NCBI RefSeq assembly: GCF_003611275.1
Contig: NZ_CP020694.1
Span: forward strand, 434,001-498,000
Length of the DNA: 64,000 nt
Source of the DNA: Sulfitobacter sp. D7
GTDB taxonomy: Bacteria > Pseudomonadota > Alphaproteobacteria > Rhodobacterales > Rhodobacteraceae
Direction of reading: 5' to 3'
Shown piece after piece: positions 1 through 9,788 of this stretch (its first letter is position 1; each line of letters begins with the position of its first letter). The translations under genes were made by a program, and so were the position numbers. Under the pieces are notes generated by a model. It did no database searches and was not told the DNA's origin. It was given only the letters and a program-made list of their open reading frames with translations.

Positions 1-2
1 AA

Positions 3-611
3 ACCGATCAGGGCAGTTTTTCGCTGCATGAGTTCGTCGGTGACAGCTGGGCGATCCTGTTCTCGCATCCGAAGGATTTCACCCCCGTTTGCACGACCGA
101 ATTCGGCGCCGTGGCGCGGCTCTCCGATGAGTGGGAAAAGCGCGGCACCAAGGTGATCGGCGTGAGTGTTGACGGGGTGGAAGAGCATAAAAAGTGGAAG
201 GGCGATATTGAGAAGGTTGCGGGCACAAAGGCCGGTTTCCCGATTATCGCTGACGCAGGGCTCGAGGTGTCGAAGGCTTTTGATATGCTGCCCGCCGAAG
301 CCTATATGCCTGATGGTCGCACGCCCAATGACAGTGCCACTGTACGCTCGGTCTTTATCATTTCGCCGGATAAGCAGTTGAAGCTGAGCATGACCTACCC
401 GATGAACGTGGGCCGCAACTTTGCCGAGGTCCTGCGGGCGCTGGATGGGTTGCAGACTGCCGGCAAGAATGGCGTCGCAACGCCGGCGGATTGGCAGGTG
501 GGCGAGGATGTGATCATTCCCGCGACCGTGTCAGACGAGGACGCCAAGGCGAAGTTCGGGGCGTTTGAGACTGTGTTGCCCTATCTGCGTAAGGCCAAGC
601 TGCCGGGTTGA
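3..611 (+). CDS. 1-Cys peroxiredoxin (Prx6/AhpC-TSA family), 5' end outside window
   Basis: A thiol peroxidase that reduces hydrogen peroxide and organic hydroperoxides. The frame is open from base 3, so the N-terminal few residues lie outside the window; the visible part is about 202 residues. The peroxidatic motif PVCTTE (bases about 87-104) is preceded by FSHPKDFTP, the usual Prx6 arrangement, and the C-terminal half keeps the Prx6-type segment SVFIISPDKQLKLSMTYP. No resolving Cys is evident, which fits the 1-Cys group. It ends 7 bp before a convergent glycosyltransferase gene. The family call is secure; the true start cannot be seen. Confidence 0.93.
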   Translation, partial: TDQGSFSLHEFVGDSWAILFSHPKDFTPVCTTEFGAVARLSDEWEKRGTKVIGVSVDGVEEHKKWKGDIEKVAGTKAGFPIIADAGLEVSKAFDMLPAEAYMPDGRTPNDSATVRSVFIISPDKQLKLSMTYPMNVGRNFAEVLRALDGLQTAGKNGVATPADWQVGEDVIIPATVSDEDAKAKFGAFETVLPYLRKAKLPG

Positions 612-618
612 TGCGCTG

Positions 619-1371
619 TTAGCGATGGCCGAGCTTATGCGCGAAGGCCATCGCTTTTTCATGCAGCAAGCGGCGCTGTTTGCGCAGGCCATAGAGCGGC
701 GATCGGCGGAACTGACCTCGGTTTCCGCCTGAACGGGCGGAAATGTCACTGTCGAACCGCCCAGCGGTCACGAGGCTTTGGGCGGTTGCCAGCCCCATGT
801 CGGAACGTGTGAGGACTTGTCTTAACATATTGTCTGCGGGGCAGAAAATAGGCTCGGAGGCGGCAAGGAAGGCATTGGCTCCGGCGCGGTTCCAGATCAG
901 CGCATGGGCGAGCATGGGGAAATAGTGGGCGCGGAGCACCTCAATGCCTGCGACCTTGGCCATGGGACTGGTGATCTTCAAGCGCGTTGCGCCTAAGTTG
1001 ACGCAGTGCCAATCGTCGCGGGCGCGGAGCCATTTTATCAGTTGCGGCACGGCAGTTTTGAAATCAGGCTGCAGGGCGATATCATCTTCGAAAACGAAGC
1101 CGATCTCATCGCCGCTTTCTAGAAAGGCCGTGGCGGCGCGCTGGTGGGAGACGTAGCATCCGACCTCACCTTGGGTCATCGAGCGGCCCATGAACCGTCG
1201 GGCTTTGCTATCATCATAGGGCGCGAACTGCGCGAGGTCGATTTCACGCCCGTCAAATGCGTCTACGCGGATCGGGTCGACTTGCGCCCCGTCCAGTTCG
1301 GCCTTCGCGCTGTCCAGCCGTTGGGGGGAGGCGGCGAGATTGATGACGAATCCCTTGGGGCGCTGCGGCAT
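619..1371 (-). CDS. Glycosyltransferase family 25 (LPS-type galactosyltransferase fold)
   Basis: 250 residues. GT25 proteins transfer hexose from a nucleotide sugar onto LPS or other surface glycans in the cytoplasm. Supporting motifs are the N-terminal VINLAASPQRLD, the GEVGCYVSH segment (about residues 68-76), and FVFEDDIAL with the metal-binding acidic residues (about 92-100). The start ATG is preceded by a GGATGAGG-like ribosome site. It lies 52 bp downstream of another glycosyltransferase on the same strand, so the two may be co-transcribed. The acceptor cannot be deduced. Confidence 0.85.
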   Translation of the reverse strand: MPQRPKGFVINLAASPQRLDSAKAELDGAQVDPIRVDAFDGREIDLAQFAPYDDSKARRFMGRSMTQGEVGCYVSHQRAATAFLESGDEIGFVFEDDIALQPDFKTAVPQLIKWLRARDDWHCVNLGATRLKITSPMAKVAGIEVLRAHYFPMLAHALIWNRAGANAFLAASEPIFCPADNMLRQVLTRSDMGLATAQSLVTAGRFDSDISARSGGNRGQFRRSPLYGLRKQRRLLHEKAMAFAHKLGHR

Positions 1372-1423
1372 GGATTTGACCTCATCCCTGTCGGCCCGGG
1401 GGACGGCAACAGGTTCTTACGGG

Positions 1424-2128
1424 TTAAACTTTGGGGGTGGGTCGACCGCGCAGCCAGTTTTTGAATCGTTTGAAGGCGGAAGGCGGTTTGTGGGCGACGC
1501 TGACAAACCCGATGTGCTGGCAAGCGCCGGGTTTCAGAAAGGCCGTAAATTTACCCTGTTTGCGCAGGTGACGCGAAATATGGCTTTCACGTTTGAAACC
1601 GCTGAAGCCGCCAACCTCTTTCCAGAGGGAGAGGGGGGCAAGATGCGGGTTGAACGTATAGCCATACCATTTAGGGCTGAGAGCATCCATGCGCGCGTAG
1701 GAGACGCCTGCACAGTCCTCCTTGACGATCTGGGCGCGGGCCGCGTCTTCGATGAAGAAGTTATCGGTGTCGCGGAAACAGACCGAGGAAATATCGGGAT
1801 GTGCCTCTAGCAGGCGCAGGGCGTCATCTAAAAAATCGTGGCGGGTGAATTCCCAGTCGTCTTCCATGTGAAAGACATAAGGCGTGCGCACCTTGGCATA
1901 CATGGCGTCAACGGCGGGGTGGTGTCCGACCTGTTTGCCCAGATCAATGCGTTGGCCGTGGGGGCAGAGACGGTCGAAGACCGCGCTTGTTTCGGCATCG
2001 CCAAAGTCGTTGATGCCAATGATGGGGAGCTTACGCAGTTCCGGGCCGAGGCTTTCGAGCGTTTGTTGCAGGACATCGGGGCGCAGCCCCATGGTGATGC
2101 AAATCGTGACCAGATTCTCTGCGCTCAT
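1424..2128 (-). CDS. GT-A fold glycosyltransferase
   Basis: 234 residues. The N-terminus (VTICITMGLRPDVLQQTLES) resembles family 2-type nucleotide-sugar binding, and FHMEDDWEF (about residues 89-97) supplies a DxD-like acidic metal site. No membrane segment is seen, so it should be cytosolic or peripheral. It begins just after the pnp terminator hairpin and is followed by the GT25 gene, suggesting a two-gene glycosylation unit with its own promoter. Sugar donor and acceptor are unknown. The residues after the DxD (CFRDTDNFFIEDAAR) are not a signature I can tie to a named subfamily. Confidence 0.72.
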   Translation of the reverse strand: MSAENLVTICITMGLRPDVLQQTLESLGPELRKLPIIGINDFGDAETSAVFDRLCPHGQRIDLGKQVGHHPAVDAMYAKVRTPYVFHMEDDWEFTRHDFLDDALRLLEAHPDISSVCFRDTDNFFIEDAARAQIVKEDCAGVSYARMDALSPKWYGYTFNPHLAPLSLWKEVGGFSGFKRESHISRHLRKQGKFTAFLKPGACQHIGFVSVAHKPPSAFKRFKNWLRGRPTPKV

Positions 2129-2148
2129 GTCTTGTACTGCCCTGCGGG

Positions 2149-2179
2149 AAAAACTGCGGACCCTGGTGAGGGTCCGCAG
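2149..2179 (-). terminator. Rho-independent terminator of pnp
   Basis: A perfect 11-bp stem (2154-2164 with 2169-2179) with a 4-nt loop. Read on the minus strand it is followed by five T (complement of 2149-2153). It lies 10 bp beyond the pnp stop and just before the start of the glycosyltransferase gene, so it should separate pnp from that gene. Confidence 0.85.
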
Positions 2180-2189
2180 CAGGTTTTAA

Positions 2190-4331
2190 TCAACCTTCTG
2201 CCGGTTCTTTCTTCTCGGCAGCGACTTCTTCACCAGTTTCCTGATCGACGACTTTCATCGACAGGCGCACCTTGCCGCGATCGTCAAAGCCCAGAAGCTT
2301 CACTTTCACTTCCTGACCTTCCTTCAGAACGTCCGAAGGGTGGTTCAGGCGGCGGTTTTCGATCTGAGACACGTGTACCAGACCGTCGCGCTTGCCAAAG
2401 AAGTTCACGAAGGCGCCGAAATCGACGATCTTCACGACGGTGCCGGTGTAGACCGCGCCCTCTTCGGGCTCTGCCACGATCGAATAGATCATGTCGTAGG
2501 CCTTTTTGATGGCGTCGCCATTGGCGCTGGCGATCTTGATGATGCCTTCGTCGTTGATGTCGACCTTGGCGCCAGAGACTTCGACGATCTCGCGGATCAC
2601 CTTGCCGCCGGACCCGATCACTTCACGGATCTTGTCGGTGGGGATCTGCATGGTCTCGATGCGCGGTGCGTGCACGGAGAAGTCCGCTGCGCCGGAGATC
2701 GCTTTGTTCATCTCGCCAAGGATGTGGATACGGCCTTCTTTGGCCTGAGCCAAGGCTTTTTCCATGATCTCGGGCGTGATGCCTGCGACCTTGATGTCCA
2801 TCTGCAGCGAGGTGATGCCCGCTTCGGTACCGGCCACTTTGAAGTCCATGTCGCCGAGGTGGTCTTCGTCACCCAGGATGTCCGACAGGATCGCGTAGGA
2901 GCCGTCATCTTCGAGGATCAGGCCCATCGCCACACCGGCCACAGCCGATTTCAGCGGCACGCCTGCGTCCATCATGGACAGCGAACCACCGCAGACCGAT
3001 GCCATCGACGAGGAGCCGTTGGATTCGGTGATCTCGGACACGAGACGGATGGTGTAGGGGAAGTCTGTGGCTGCGGGCAGAACCGCCTGCAAGGCACGCC
3101 AAGCGAGCTTACCGTGGCCAACTTCACGACGGCCGGGAGGGCCCACGCGACCAACTTCACCAACCGAGTAGGGGGGGAAGTTATAGTGCAGCAGGAAGTT
3201 CGATTTGAAGTTGCCGTGCAGCGCGTCGATGAACTGCTCATCGTCGCCGGTGCCGAGCGTGGTCACGACGAGACCTTGCGTTTCACCACGGGTGAAGAGC
3301 GCCGAGCCGTGGGTCCGCGGCAGGATGCCGGTTTCTGCCACGATATCGCGGATTTCGTCGGTGCGACGACCGTCGATACGCTTGCCGGTTTTCACCACGT
3401 CGCCGCGCAGGATGCTGGCCTCAAGGCCCTTCATCGCGGAGCCGAGGTTCTTGTCCTCCAGCTGCTCTTCGCTGAGCTTGCCTTTGATCGTCTCGCGGGC
3501 GGCGGCAACAGCGGCGGTGCGCTCTTGCTTGTCGGCGATGGCGAATGCGGCACGCATTTCGTCTTCACCGGCAGCTTTTACAGCGGCGGACAGATCAGAG
3601 TAGTCGTCGGGCTGGAAGTCAAACGGCTCTTTCGCGGCGTCTTCGGCCAGATCGATGATCAGGTCGATCACCGGCTGGATCTGCTCATGGGCGAACTTAA
3701 CGGCGCCCAGCATTTCCTCTTCCGACAGCTCATAGGCTTCGGATTCGACCATCATCACGGCGTCTTTGGTGCCGGCGACAACCAGATCGAGGCGCTGCTC
3801 GGGGTTCAGGCGCAGGTCCTGCATGTCGTCGATTGTTGGGTTCAGGATGTAATCGCCATCCTCATAGCCCACGCGGCAGCCAGCGATCGGGCCACGGAAC
3901 GGCGCGCCGGAGATCGTCAGCGCGGCGGAAGCGGCGATCATGGCGACCATATCGGGGTCGTTGACCAGATCGTGGCTCAGCACGGTGCACATCACCAGAA
4001 CTTCGTTTTTGAAGCCGGGGACAAAGAGCGGGCGGATCGGACGGTCGATCAGACGCGCGGTCAGGGTCTCTTTCTCGGTGGGGCGGGCCTCACGCTTGAA
4101 GAAGCCACCCGGTACTTTACCGGCGGCATAATATTTCTCTTGGTAGTGCACGGTCAGGGGGAAGAAGTCCTGGCCCGGCTTTTGCTGACGTGCGTACGTC
4201 ACGTTGGCCATAACGCTGGTTTCCCCCAGCGTGGCAATCACCGACCCGTCCGCCTGACGGGCAACCTTACCGGTTTCCAGTGTCAGCGTCTCTTCGCCCC
4301 ACTGGATCGATTTTTTCGTTACATTAAACAT
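2190..4331 (-). CDS. pnp: Polyribonucleotide nucleotidyltransferase (PNPase)
   Basis: 713 residues, the normal bacterial length. It is a phosphorolytic 3'-5' exoribonuclease and degradosome component. Two RNase PH-like cores are visible (for example [12 protein letters not shown] in the first, and [20 protein letters not shown] in the second), followed by a KH domain with the GSGG loop ([15 protein letters not shown], about residues 564-578). An S1 domain follows ([20 protein letters not shown], about 631-650). The start has an AAGGAAACG ribosome site. It follows rpsO on the same strand, the classic rpsO-pnp order. The 278-bp gap holds the rpsO terminator, so pnp may also have its own promoter there. 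Confidence 0.98.
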   Translation of the reverse strand: MFNVTKKSIQWGEETLTLETGKVARQADGSVIATLGETSVMANVTYARQQKPGQDFFPLTVHYQEKYYAAGKVPGGFFKREARPTEKETLTARLIDRPIRPLFVPGFKNEVLVMCTVLSHDLVNDPDMVAMIAASAALTISGAPFRGPIAGCRVGYEDGDYILNPTIDDMQDLRLNPEQRLDLVVAGTKDAVMMVESEAYELSEEEMLGAVKFAHEQIQPVIDLIIDLAEDAAKEPFDFQPDDYSDLSAAVKAAGEDEMRAAFAIADKQERTAAVAAARETIKGKLSEEQLEDKNLGSAMKGLEASILRGDVVKTGKRIDGRRTDEIRDIVAETGILPRTHGSALFTRGETQGLVVTTLGTGDDEQFIDALHGNFKSNFLLHYNFPPYSVGEVGRVGPPGRREVGHGKLAWRALQAVLPAATDFPYTIRLVSEITESNGSSSMASVCGGSLSMMDAGVPLKSAVAGVAMGLILEDDGSYAILSDILGDEDHLGDMDFKVAGTEAGITSLQMDIKVAGITPEIMEKALAQAKEGRIHILGEMNKAISGAADFSVHAPRIETMQIPTDKIREVIGSGGKVIREIVEVSGAKVDINDEGIIKIASANGDAIKKAYDMIYSIVAEPEEGAVYTGTVVKIVDFGAFVNFFGKRDGLVHVSQIENRRLNHPSDVLKEGQEVKVKLLGFDDRGKVRLSMKVVDQETGEEVAAEKKEPAEG

Positions 4332-4540
4332 CTACGTTTCCTTTTTGGCCCATTGGCCATTGCATAGGGGCCGTATTGCCCCTGACTCCGGTATCTTCTT
4401 TTTCAGGCGCAGGAGTCCGCGCGCCGGATTTCAGATTGCGCGGACATACAGGTTTTCAAGGCAAATGGGAAGCGTTCTATCGTGGCAGAGCTATAAGCGG
4501 CGGGTTCTTTCCGCTGCGCTATCGTGCAGGCTGCGCGCAC

Positions 4541-4573
4541 AAAAAAACCTCCCGGCGCGGGCCGGGAGGTTTT
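4541..4573 (-). terminator. Terminator downstream of rpsO
   Basis: A 9-bp GC stem (4548-4556 with 4561-4569), loop GCGG. It is flanked by seven A before and four T after on the plus strand, so it reads as a strong terminator on the minus strand. It lies between rpsO and pnp and would set the ratio of read-through into pnp. Confidence 0.85.
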
Positions 4574-4609
4574 ATCAGTTCTGTCACCGGGTAACCCGGT
4601 GGCGTGCGC

Positions 4610-4879
4610 TTAGCGGCGCAGGCCCAGACGCTTGATGAGGTCCTGATAACGGGACTCATCTTTGGCCTTAACGTAATCCAGCAGCTTGCGGCGCGTCGCG
4701 ACCATTTTCAAAAGACCACGGCGGCCGTGGTTGTCTTTTTTGTGGGTCTTGAAGTGCTCGGTCAGCGTGACGATGCGCGAGGTCAGAATGGCAACCTGTA
4801 CTTCGGGCGAACCTGTGTCGCCTTCTTTGGTGCCGAAATCTTTCATGACTTTTGCTTTTTCTTCAGCAGTAATCGACAT
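4610..4879 (-). CDS. rpsO: 30S ribosomal protein S15
   Basis: 89 residues, the exact family length. S15 binds 16S rRNA helices 20-22 and nucleates the 30S platform. The sequence carries the typical [17 protein letters not shown] block and ends in [12 protein letters not shown]. The ribosome site GAAAGGAGA lies at good spacing from the ATG. It sits directly upstream of pnp and downstream of truB and rbfA with interposed genes, a rearranged form of the nusA-infB operon tail. Confidence 0.98.
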   Translation of the reverse strand: MSITAEEKAKVMKDFGTKEGDTGSPEVQVAILTSRIVTLTEHFKTHKKDNHGRRGLLKMVATRRKLLDYVKAKDESRYQDLIKRLGLRR

Positions 4880-5047
4880 CGGGGTCTCCTTTCGAAAAGA
4901 GTTTAAATGGATGGCGCAGGCCGGGATGTCGTCCAGCTCAGGCCCATGGAGATATCACCCGCTGACGGAATCAGCAGGCGATGGGGGCGTATAGGGCGAA
5001 TTTGCGCCTTTGGCAAAGGGTGATTTGTGCGGCGGCGGTTGCATGCG

Positions 5048-5974
5048 TCACGCGGCAGGAACAAGTGCAAGGGCCGCGCTGAGCGGGATCAGAGCAATAT
5101 CTTCCAGCGCGACACTATCTCCGGCGACCCGCGCGACGATGATGTCATCCAGCAGGACGAGCGTCTGGTTCGGTTGGTCGGGATCGGGAAGGATGGAAAG
5201 GGGCGGCTCTGACCCGGTGGCGGTGCTGTCATCCCAGACAAACAAAAGCGAATCATTCTGTGCGTGATAGTCCATGATCTGTGCCGCGCCCTGCTCGGTA
5301 ATCCAATCCCCCAAAACAATTTGATCCGTACCTTCGCCTGACGTCACAACGTCCTGCGCGCCTGCGACAATCAGGTCATCCCCGCCGCCGCCATTAAGGT
5401 AGTCGCGGCTCTGCTCGTCATCCGCCCCGGTAAGCGTGTCATCCCCCCAGCCGCCAAAAAGCGTATCTTCGTCGTTGCCACCCCGCAGCGCATCATCGCC
5501 AAGCCCGCCTTGGAGTGCGTCGTTTCCTGCGTCGCCATTCAGCAGGTCATCACCCGCAGAGCCTTGCAGCGCGTCATCACACGCGCCGCCATAGAGAAAG
5601 TCATCGCCATTGTGGCCAAAAAGGCTGTCGTTGCCCGCGCCGCCGAAAAGGTCATCATCACCGTCATTGCCGTGCAGGCTGTCGTTACCTTCGTCGCCGT
5701 GCAGCGTGTCATTGCCGTCATGGCCGTGCAGATCATCATTGCCAGCAGCACCATTCAGCAGATCATTCCCGCCGTAGCCGCCAAGTTGGTCCTCGCCGCT
5801 ACCGCCCTGCACCGCCTCACCGGCATCGCTGCCGGTAAGGATGTCCCCCAAAGTAGCGCTGCCGCCGCGCGGGGTGTCGGCTTCAGGCGTATCATCCTCT
5901 GACGGTGTTTCGATTTCCACAAATGTGACAGCGCCAACCGCCATTAATCCCATCATTCCAGCCAGCCACAGCAT
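5048..5974 (-). CDS. RTX (hemolysin-type) calcium-binding repeat protein with N-terminal membrane anchor
   Basis: About 308 residues. A short hydrophobic N-terminus (MLWLAGMMGLMAVGAV) looks like a signal anchor. It is followed by an acidic linker and roughly 14 tandem nonapeptides of the GGxGxDxLx type (about residues 55-200), which form a Ca2+-binding parallel beta-roll. The C-terminal 100 residues contain a further beta-rich acidic segment. The ATG at 5974 has a GGTGG site upstream; a GTG at 5986 is the alternative start. It is inserted between the DUF1643 gene and rpsO. No toxin, protease or lipase domain is visible, so a structural or surface role is only inferred. RTX proteins are commonly exported by type I systems, but none is nearby. 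Confidence 0.85.
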   Translation of the reverse strand: MLWLAGMMGLMAVGAVTFVEIETPSEDDTPEADTPRGGSATLGDILTGSDAGEAVQGGSGEDQLGGYGGNDLLNGAAGNDDLHGHDGNDTLHGDEGNDSLHGNDGDDDLFGGAGNDSLFGHNGDDFLYGGACDDALQGSAGDDLLNGDAGNDALQGGLGDDALRGGNDEDTLFGGWGDDTLTGADDEQSRDYLNGGGGDDLIVAGAQDVVTSGEGTDQIVLGDWITEQGAAQIMDYHAQNDSLLFVWDDSTATGSEPPLSILPDPDQPNQTLVLLDDIIVARVAGDSVALEDIALIPLSAALALVPAA

Positions 5975-6099
5975 CCGCAGTTCCACCGTTCATTGCCTAG
6001 TGCCCGACACATCATCCCACCCTTAAAAGGCCATGGCGCGGCTTTAAAATCAAAGGAATAGACGGAGAATGGTTAACGCGTGGTTGCTAGCGCAGTGCG

Positions 6100-6615
6100 C
6101 TAGGGCTGCCACAAAACCGGCTCCTGGGTATAGGGCAGGTAAAGCGGATGGCGCGGGTGGCCAGCTTTGGAGAGACCAAGGTGGTAAAGCGGTTTATCCC
6201 CCCGCGCCAACCGAGCGGCGACGGCCAAACCCCGGTCCAGATGTGCGCCATGCACGCCCCAAGCGGCGATGATCCGGTCAGCCCAACCGGCCCCCTCGAT
6301 AAGCGTGGCGTCATTCTCGGGGCCGATGGGATCAACCGCCGCGCGCATGTCGCGCGGATCGGTGGCGCGGAAGGCAAAGATATTGGTCACCCGGAAACCG
6401 CCAAAGCCCAGCACCCGCGCCCGGCGCTCGCAACGCTCGACGGTGGGATCGTTCTGCACCTCGGTCGCGGTGGAGGGGTTCAGCATCACAAACATCACCC
6501 GCGGCGCGGCGCTGTCCCAGACCCGTGTGAGGCTGTAGCGATACAGCTCACAGGGGGAGTAGACGGCGGTTGAGGGCGCATCGCCCTTGGTATGGCTGCG
6601 GGTGATGAGGGCCAT
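6100..6615 (-). CDS. DUF1643 domain protein
   Basis: 171 residues. The DUF1643 signature is clear: RVMFVMLNPSTATEVQNDPT followed by VERCERRARVLGFGGF and NIFAFRATDP. The biochemical function of the family is unknown; members are cytosolic and scattered among bacteria and phages. The ATG directly abuts the truB stop (TGAATG), so translation is probably coupled to truB. There is no sign of truncation. Confidence 0.85.
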   Translation of the reverse strand: MALITRSHTKGDAPSTAVYSPCELYRYSLTRVWDSAAPRVMFVMLNPSTATEVQNDPTVERCERRARVLGFGGFRVTNIFAFRATDPRDMRAAVDPIGPENDATLIEGAGWADRIIAAWGVHGAHLDRGLAVAARLARGDKPLYHLGLSKAGHPRHPLYLPYTQEPVLWQP

Positions 6616-7542
6616 TCAGCCCTCGTTGGTGTCCGAAGATAGGTTGAACACCCGGCTGGGGTGCAACTCGCCTGCCTTGAAGCGGCCCACGGCGACGGGC
6701 TGGCCATCCAGCGAGGCCCAGCATTCATCGCCATATTCCACGTCATGGGCGATCACCATGCCGGGGTTGCCATTGCGCAGACGCGTCGCGCCTTCGGGAG
6801 TGGCTTTGACCTCGGGCAGTTCCGTCAAGCCTTCGGCCAGCGGCAGCAGATGCGTGTCGAGTTCTGGCGTGCGGGCGATCTCGTCGATCTGTGCCAGTGT
6901 CAGGGCATTCGCGGCCTCAAACGGGCCAGACCAGGTACGGCGCAGCTCGCGGACGTGGCCGAGGCAGCCAAGCTTCTGCCCCAGATCGCGGGCGATGGAG
7001 CGGACATAGCCACCCTTGCCGCAGACCATCTCAAGCGTGACGTGATCGGCATCAGGCCGATCAAGCAGCAGCAGGCTTTCCACCCAGAGCGCGCGCGCGG
7101 CGATGTCCATCTCTTCGCCGTCGCGGGCGCGTTTGTAGGCGCGCTGGCCATCGATTTTCACGGCGGAGAACTGCGGCGGGACTTGTTGGATATCCCCGAT
7201 GAAATCGCTCAGCACATCCTTAATCGCCGCATCGTCAGGGCGCAGATCGGAAGTGCCGATGACCTCGCCCTCGGCGTCGTCGGTGTTAGTGGAAATCCCC
7301 AAACGCACAGTGAACTCATAGGCTTTAAGCGCGTCGATAATGTAGGGCACGGTCTTGGTCGCTTCGCCCAAGGCGATGGCCAGAACACCTGTGGCTTCGG
7401 GGTCCAGCGTGCCCGCGTGGCCCGCCTTTTTGGCCTCCAGCGCCCAGCGGACCTTGTTGACCACGGCGGTCGATGTCGGCCCGGCGGGTTTGTCCACCAC
7501 CAGCCAGCCTGAAATATCGCGACCCTTGCGTTTGCGTGCCAT
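6616..7542 (-). CDS. truB: tRNA pseudouridine(55) synthase
   Basis: 308 residues, normal for TruB. It makes pseudouridine 55 in the T-loop of tRNAs. The catalytic Asp lies in [20 protein letters not shown], and the N-terminus has [15 protein letters not shown]-terminal PUA-like segment is present ([19 protein letters not shown]). The start at 7542 was chosen over upstream in-frame starts because homologues begin with a short basic tail before GWLVVDKP. It is in the rbfA-truB-rpsO-pnp neighbourhood but separated from rbfA by a DUF2233 gene. Confidence 0.97.
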   Translation of the reverse strand: MARKRKGRDISGWLVVDKPAGPTSTAVVNKVRWALEAKKAGHAGTLDPEATGVLAIALGEATKTVPYIIDALKAYEFTVRLGISTNTDDAEGEVIGTSDLRPDDAAIKDVLSDFIGDIQQVPPQFSAVKIDGQRAYKRARDGEEMDIAARALWVESLLLLDRPDADHVTLEMVCGKGGYVRSIARDLGQKLGCLGHVRELRRTWSGPFEAANALTLAQIDEIARTPELDTHLLPLAEGLTELPEVKATPEGATRLRNGNPGMVIAHDVEYGDECWASLDGQPVAVGRFKAGELHPSRVFNLSSDTNEG

Positions 7543-7620
7543 GTCTTGCCCCTTCGCCTTTGTGGTGCTGCCCTCTAACGGAGCCATGCCGCGCTGCCCA
7601 GCCCCCAAGCGGGGAAAAGG

Positions 7621-8367
7621 TCACTTTGCAGGCGTGACGATGCCGACGATCGGCCCCAGCGTGGTGAACCCCGCCCCGGTGCGGCGCAATCCCGGCGCCC
7701 GCAGGCGCGAGATATTGCCGTCGAAATACAGCGCGTTAGGCAGGTCCAGCTCATCCCGGTAGAGCCGGGCAAACTCATGAAAGGTGACCACGTCATTGGA
7801 AATCGCAAAGACCGCGCGTTTGCCATCGGTGCTGGTACCAACCCCATTGCGGATATAGCGCGAGGTGCTGTCGGGCAAAAACCGCGGATGCAAAGCGCCA
7901 TCGATTACCAACATCGGGCCGGATTGCGTGGCAAAGCGGCAGGCGGGCCTGTTCCTAAGATAGCGCTTGGTCTCGATCACATCGGCGCGGCCATCGCGCA
8001 GGCAGAAGACGCCATTGGGCAGCAAACCAAAGTTGCCGGGCCCTGCGCTGTCGATCACGCCGCGCGCCTCGACACCCTCTTCGATGTAATGTCCGACCGG
8101 AGAGCGATCCTCGTGGTACATGCCCGCGTTCATGGCAAAGCCGAGCCGGAGGCCTTGCGCTTTCAGCGCTTCATCAAGCGAGCCGAAGAACCCATAGGGC
8201 GCGCCTGCGTCATCGTTGAGAAAGAGCCGCAGATCGTCACGCTCCAGATCGACCTCGCAAACGGTGTAGGAGCTGCCGTCGAACGTGATGTTGCGGCATT
8301 CAGCAGCGTCCGAAGGCGTGCCTTTCAGCGCGATCAGCGCCATTGCGATCAGACCGGCGCGGATCAC
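7621..8367 (-). CDS. Phosphodiester glycosidase (DUF2233/NAGPA) family protein, exported
   Basis: 248 residues with a cleavable-looking signal peptide ([21 protein letters not shown]). The fold family includes the human uncovering enzyme that removes GlcNAc from phosphodiesters. Visible motifs are [27 protein letters not shown] and [10 protein letters not shown], all typical of the domain. The ATG overlaps the rbfA stop by 4 bp, so it is co-translated with rbfA. Likely periplasmic; the substrate (a glycan phosphodiester or lipid-linked sugar) is unknown. Confidence 0.85.
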   Translation of the reverse strand: MIRAGLIAMALIALKGTPSDAAECRNITFDGSSYTVCEVDLERDDLRLFLNDDAGAPYGFFGSLDEALKAQGLRLGFAMNAGMYHEDRSPVGHYIEEGVEARGVIDSAGPGNFGLLPNGVFCLRDGRADVIETKRYLRNRPACRFATQSGPMLVIDGALHPRFLPDSTSRYIRNGVGTSTDGKRAVFAISNDVVTFHEFARLYRDELDLPNALYFDGNISRLRAPGLRRTGAGFTTLGPIVGIVTPAK

Positions 8368-8795
8368 TGATCCGGCGCGCTGTCTGCAGCGTCATCGTCT
8401 GGCGCGTCCGCATCGCGGCGCACCACATCTTGGTTCAGCATCCGGCGCGTGTCGTCCATCCGGTCGAATGTCCGATCCAATTGGAACCGCAGATCAGGAG
8501 AGAACTTGAGCGTGAGTTTCTTAGCCACTTGCCGGCGCAATTCGTTCTTATTGCGCGCCAGCAGTTTGAGCACCTCATCCTGACCTTCACCGCCCAGCGG
8601 CAGCACATAGGCCGTTGCGATCTTGAGATCAGGAGAGATGCGCACCTCGCCCACGGTGATCGACAGCCGGTTGAGATCGGTGTCATGCACGTCCCCACGT
8701 GCGAGAACATCAGACAAGGCGCGGCGGACGGTTTCGCCCACGCGGAGTTGTCGTTGCGACGGGCCTGCGCCCTCATGAAACTTGTTCTTTGCCAT
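8364..8795 (-). CDS. rbfA: 30S ribosome-binding factor A
   Basis: 143 residues. RbfA binds free 30S subunits and assists 16S 5'-end maturation at low temperature. The KH-like core is recognisable ([20 protein letters not shown], then [22 protein letters not shown] and [15 protein letters not shown]). The C-terminal tail is Asp/Ala-rich and probably disordered. The start at 8795 (MAKNKFHEG) was preferred to 8804 because GGGG lies at normal spacing upstream. It is divergent from dapB with about 97 bp between starts. Confidence 0.95.
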   Translation of the reverse strand: MAKNKFHEGAGPSQRQLRVGETVRRALSDVLARGDVHDTDLNRLSITVGEVRISPDLKIATAYVLPLGGEGQDEVLKLLARNKNELRRQVAKKLTLKFSPDLRFQLDRTFDRMDDTRRMLNQDVVRRDADAPDDDAADSAPDQ

Positions 8796-8892
8796 GAACC
8801 CCATCTAAGGCTTCGGTTGCACTTTGCCAAGCGCTCGCCGACGGGCTAAACCAGCCGAGCCATTCATGCCCCCGAACCGCAGGAGTTACCTC

Positions 8893-9711
8893 ATGACACA
8901 GACCCCCGGCATCGCCGTTACAGGCGCCTCTGGCCGCATGGGCCAAATGTTGATCCGTGAGATCACCGCCAGCGACAAGATGCATCTGGCCGCAGCGGTA
9001 GAGCGGACGGGTCATGATTGGGTGGGGCGCGATGTGGGCGAGGCGATGGGTGGTGCGGCGCTGGGCGTCACCGTGACCGATGATGCCGCTGAGGCGTTTG
9101 CCAAGGTGCAGGCCGTGATCGACTTCACCGCGCCCCAAGCCACGATCGCCTTTGCCGCTGCGGCTGCGAAGGCCGGGATCGTGCATGTCATCGGCACCAC
9201 CGGGATGACCGATGAGGAAATCGCGCAGCTTGCCCCAGCCGCCGAACAGGGGGCCATTATCATCCGTGCAGGCAATATGAGCCTTGGCGTGAACCTGCTG
9301 ACACAGCTCACCCGTCAGGTCGCCGCTGCACTGGACGTGGATTACGACATTGAGATCATCGAATCGCACCACAACCAGAAAGTCGATGCCCCCTCTGGCA
9401 CGGCTCTGATGCTGGGCGAAGCCGCCGCCGAAGGGCGCGGCGTAAAGCTGGCTGATGTGTCAGACCGGGGCCGCGATGGGATCACCGGCGCGCGGCAGCA
9501 GGGCGATATCGGTTTCACCGCGATCCGGGGCGGTGACATCGTGGGGGAGCATGACGTGATGTTCGCCGCCGCCGGGGAGCGGATCATCCTGCGCCACATC
9601 GCTTCCGACCGGGCGCTCTTTGCGCGGGGCGCGCTGAAGGCCGCGCTTTGGGGGCAGGGGCAGACGCCGGGCGAATATGACATGCTTGATGTGCTGGGCC
9701 TGAAACGCTGA
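8893..9711 (+). CDS. dapB: 4-hydroxy-tetrahydrodipicolinate reductase
   Basis: 272 residues. It catalyses the NAD(P)H-dependent reduction step of the diaminopimelate/lysine pathway. The N-terminal Rossmann motif is [11 protein letters not shown]. The substrate loop [18 protein letters not shown] carries the catalytic His pair and the Lys. The start has AGGAG 8 bp upstream; longer in-frame starts lack a ribosome site and overlap the rbfA promoter region. It stands alone, followed by a small exported-protein gene. Confidence 0.97.
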   Translation: MTQTPGIAVTGASGRMGQMLIREITASDKMHLAAAVERTGHDWVGRDVGEAMGGAALGVTVTDDAAEAFAKVQAVIDFTAPQATIAFAAAAAKAGIVHVIGTTGMTDEEIAQLAPAAEQGAIIIRAGNMSLGVNLLTQLTRQVAAALDVDYDIEIIESHHNQKVDAPSGTALMLGEAAAEGRGVKLADVSDRGRDGITGARQQGDIGFTAIRGGDIVGEHDVMFAAAGERIILRHIASDRALFARGALKAALWGQGQTPGEYDMLDVLGLKR

Positions 9712-9788
9712 ACCAGATGCAGATTATCTGAAACTTTACCTCTTTTGCTTACGTGAATGCTAAAGGCAATTCACCAAGGGAGGTTTCG

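Noticed and set aside
2340..4367. A 675-codon open frame opposite pnp
   Set aside because: It mirrors the pnp codons on the other strand, with no recognisable domain; a high-GC coding shadow.
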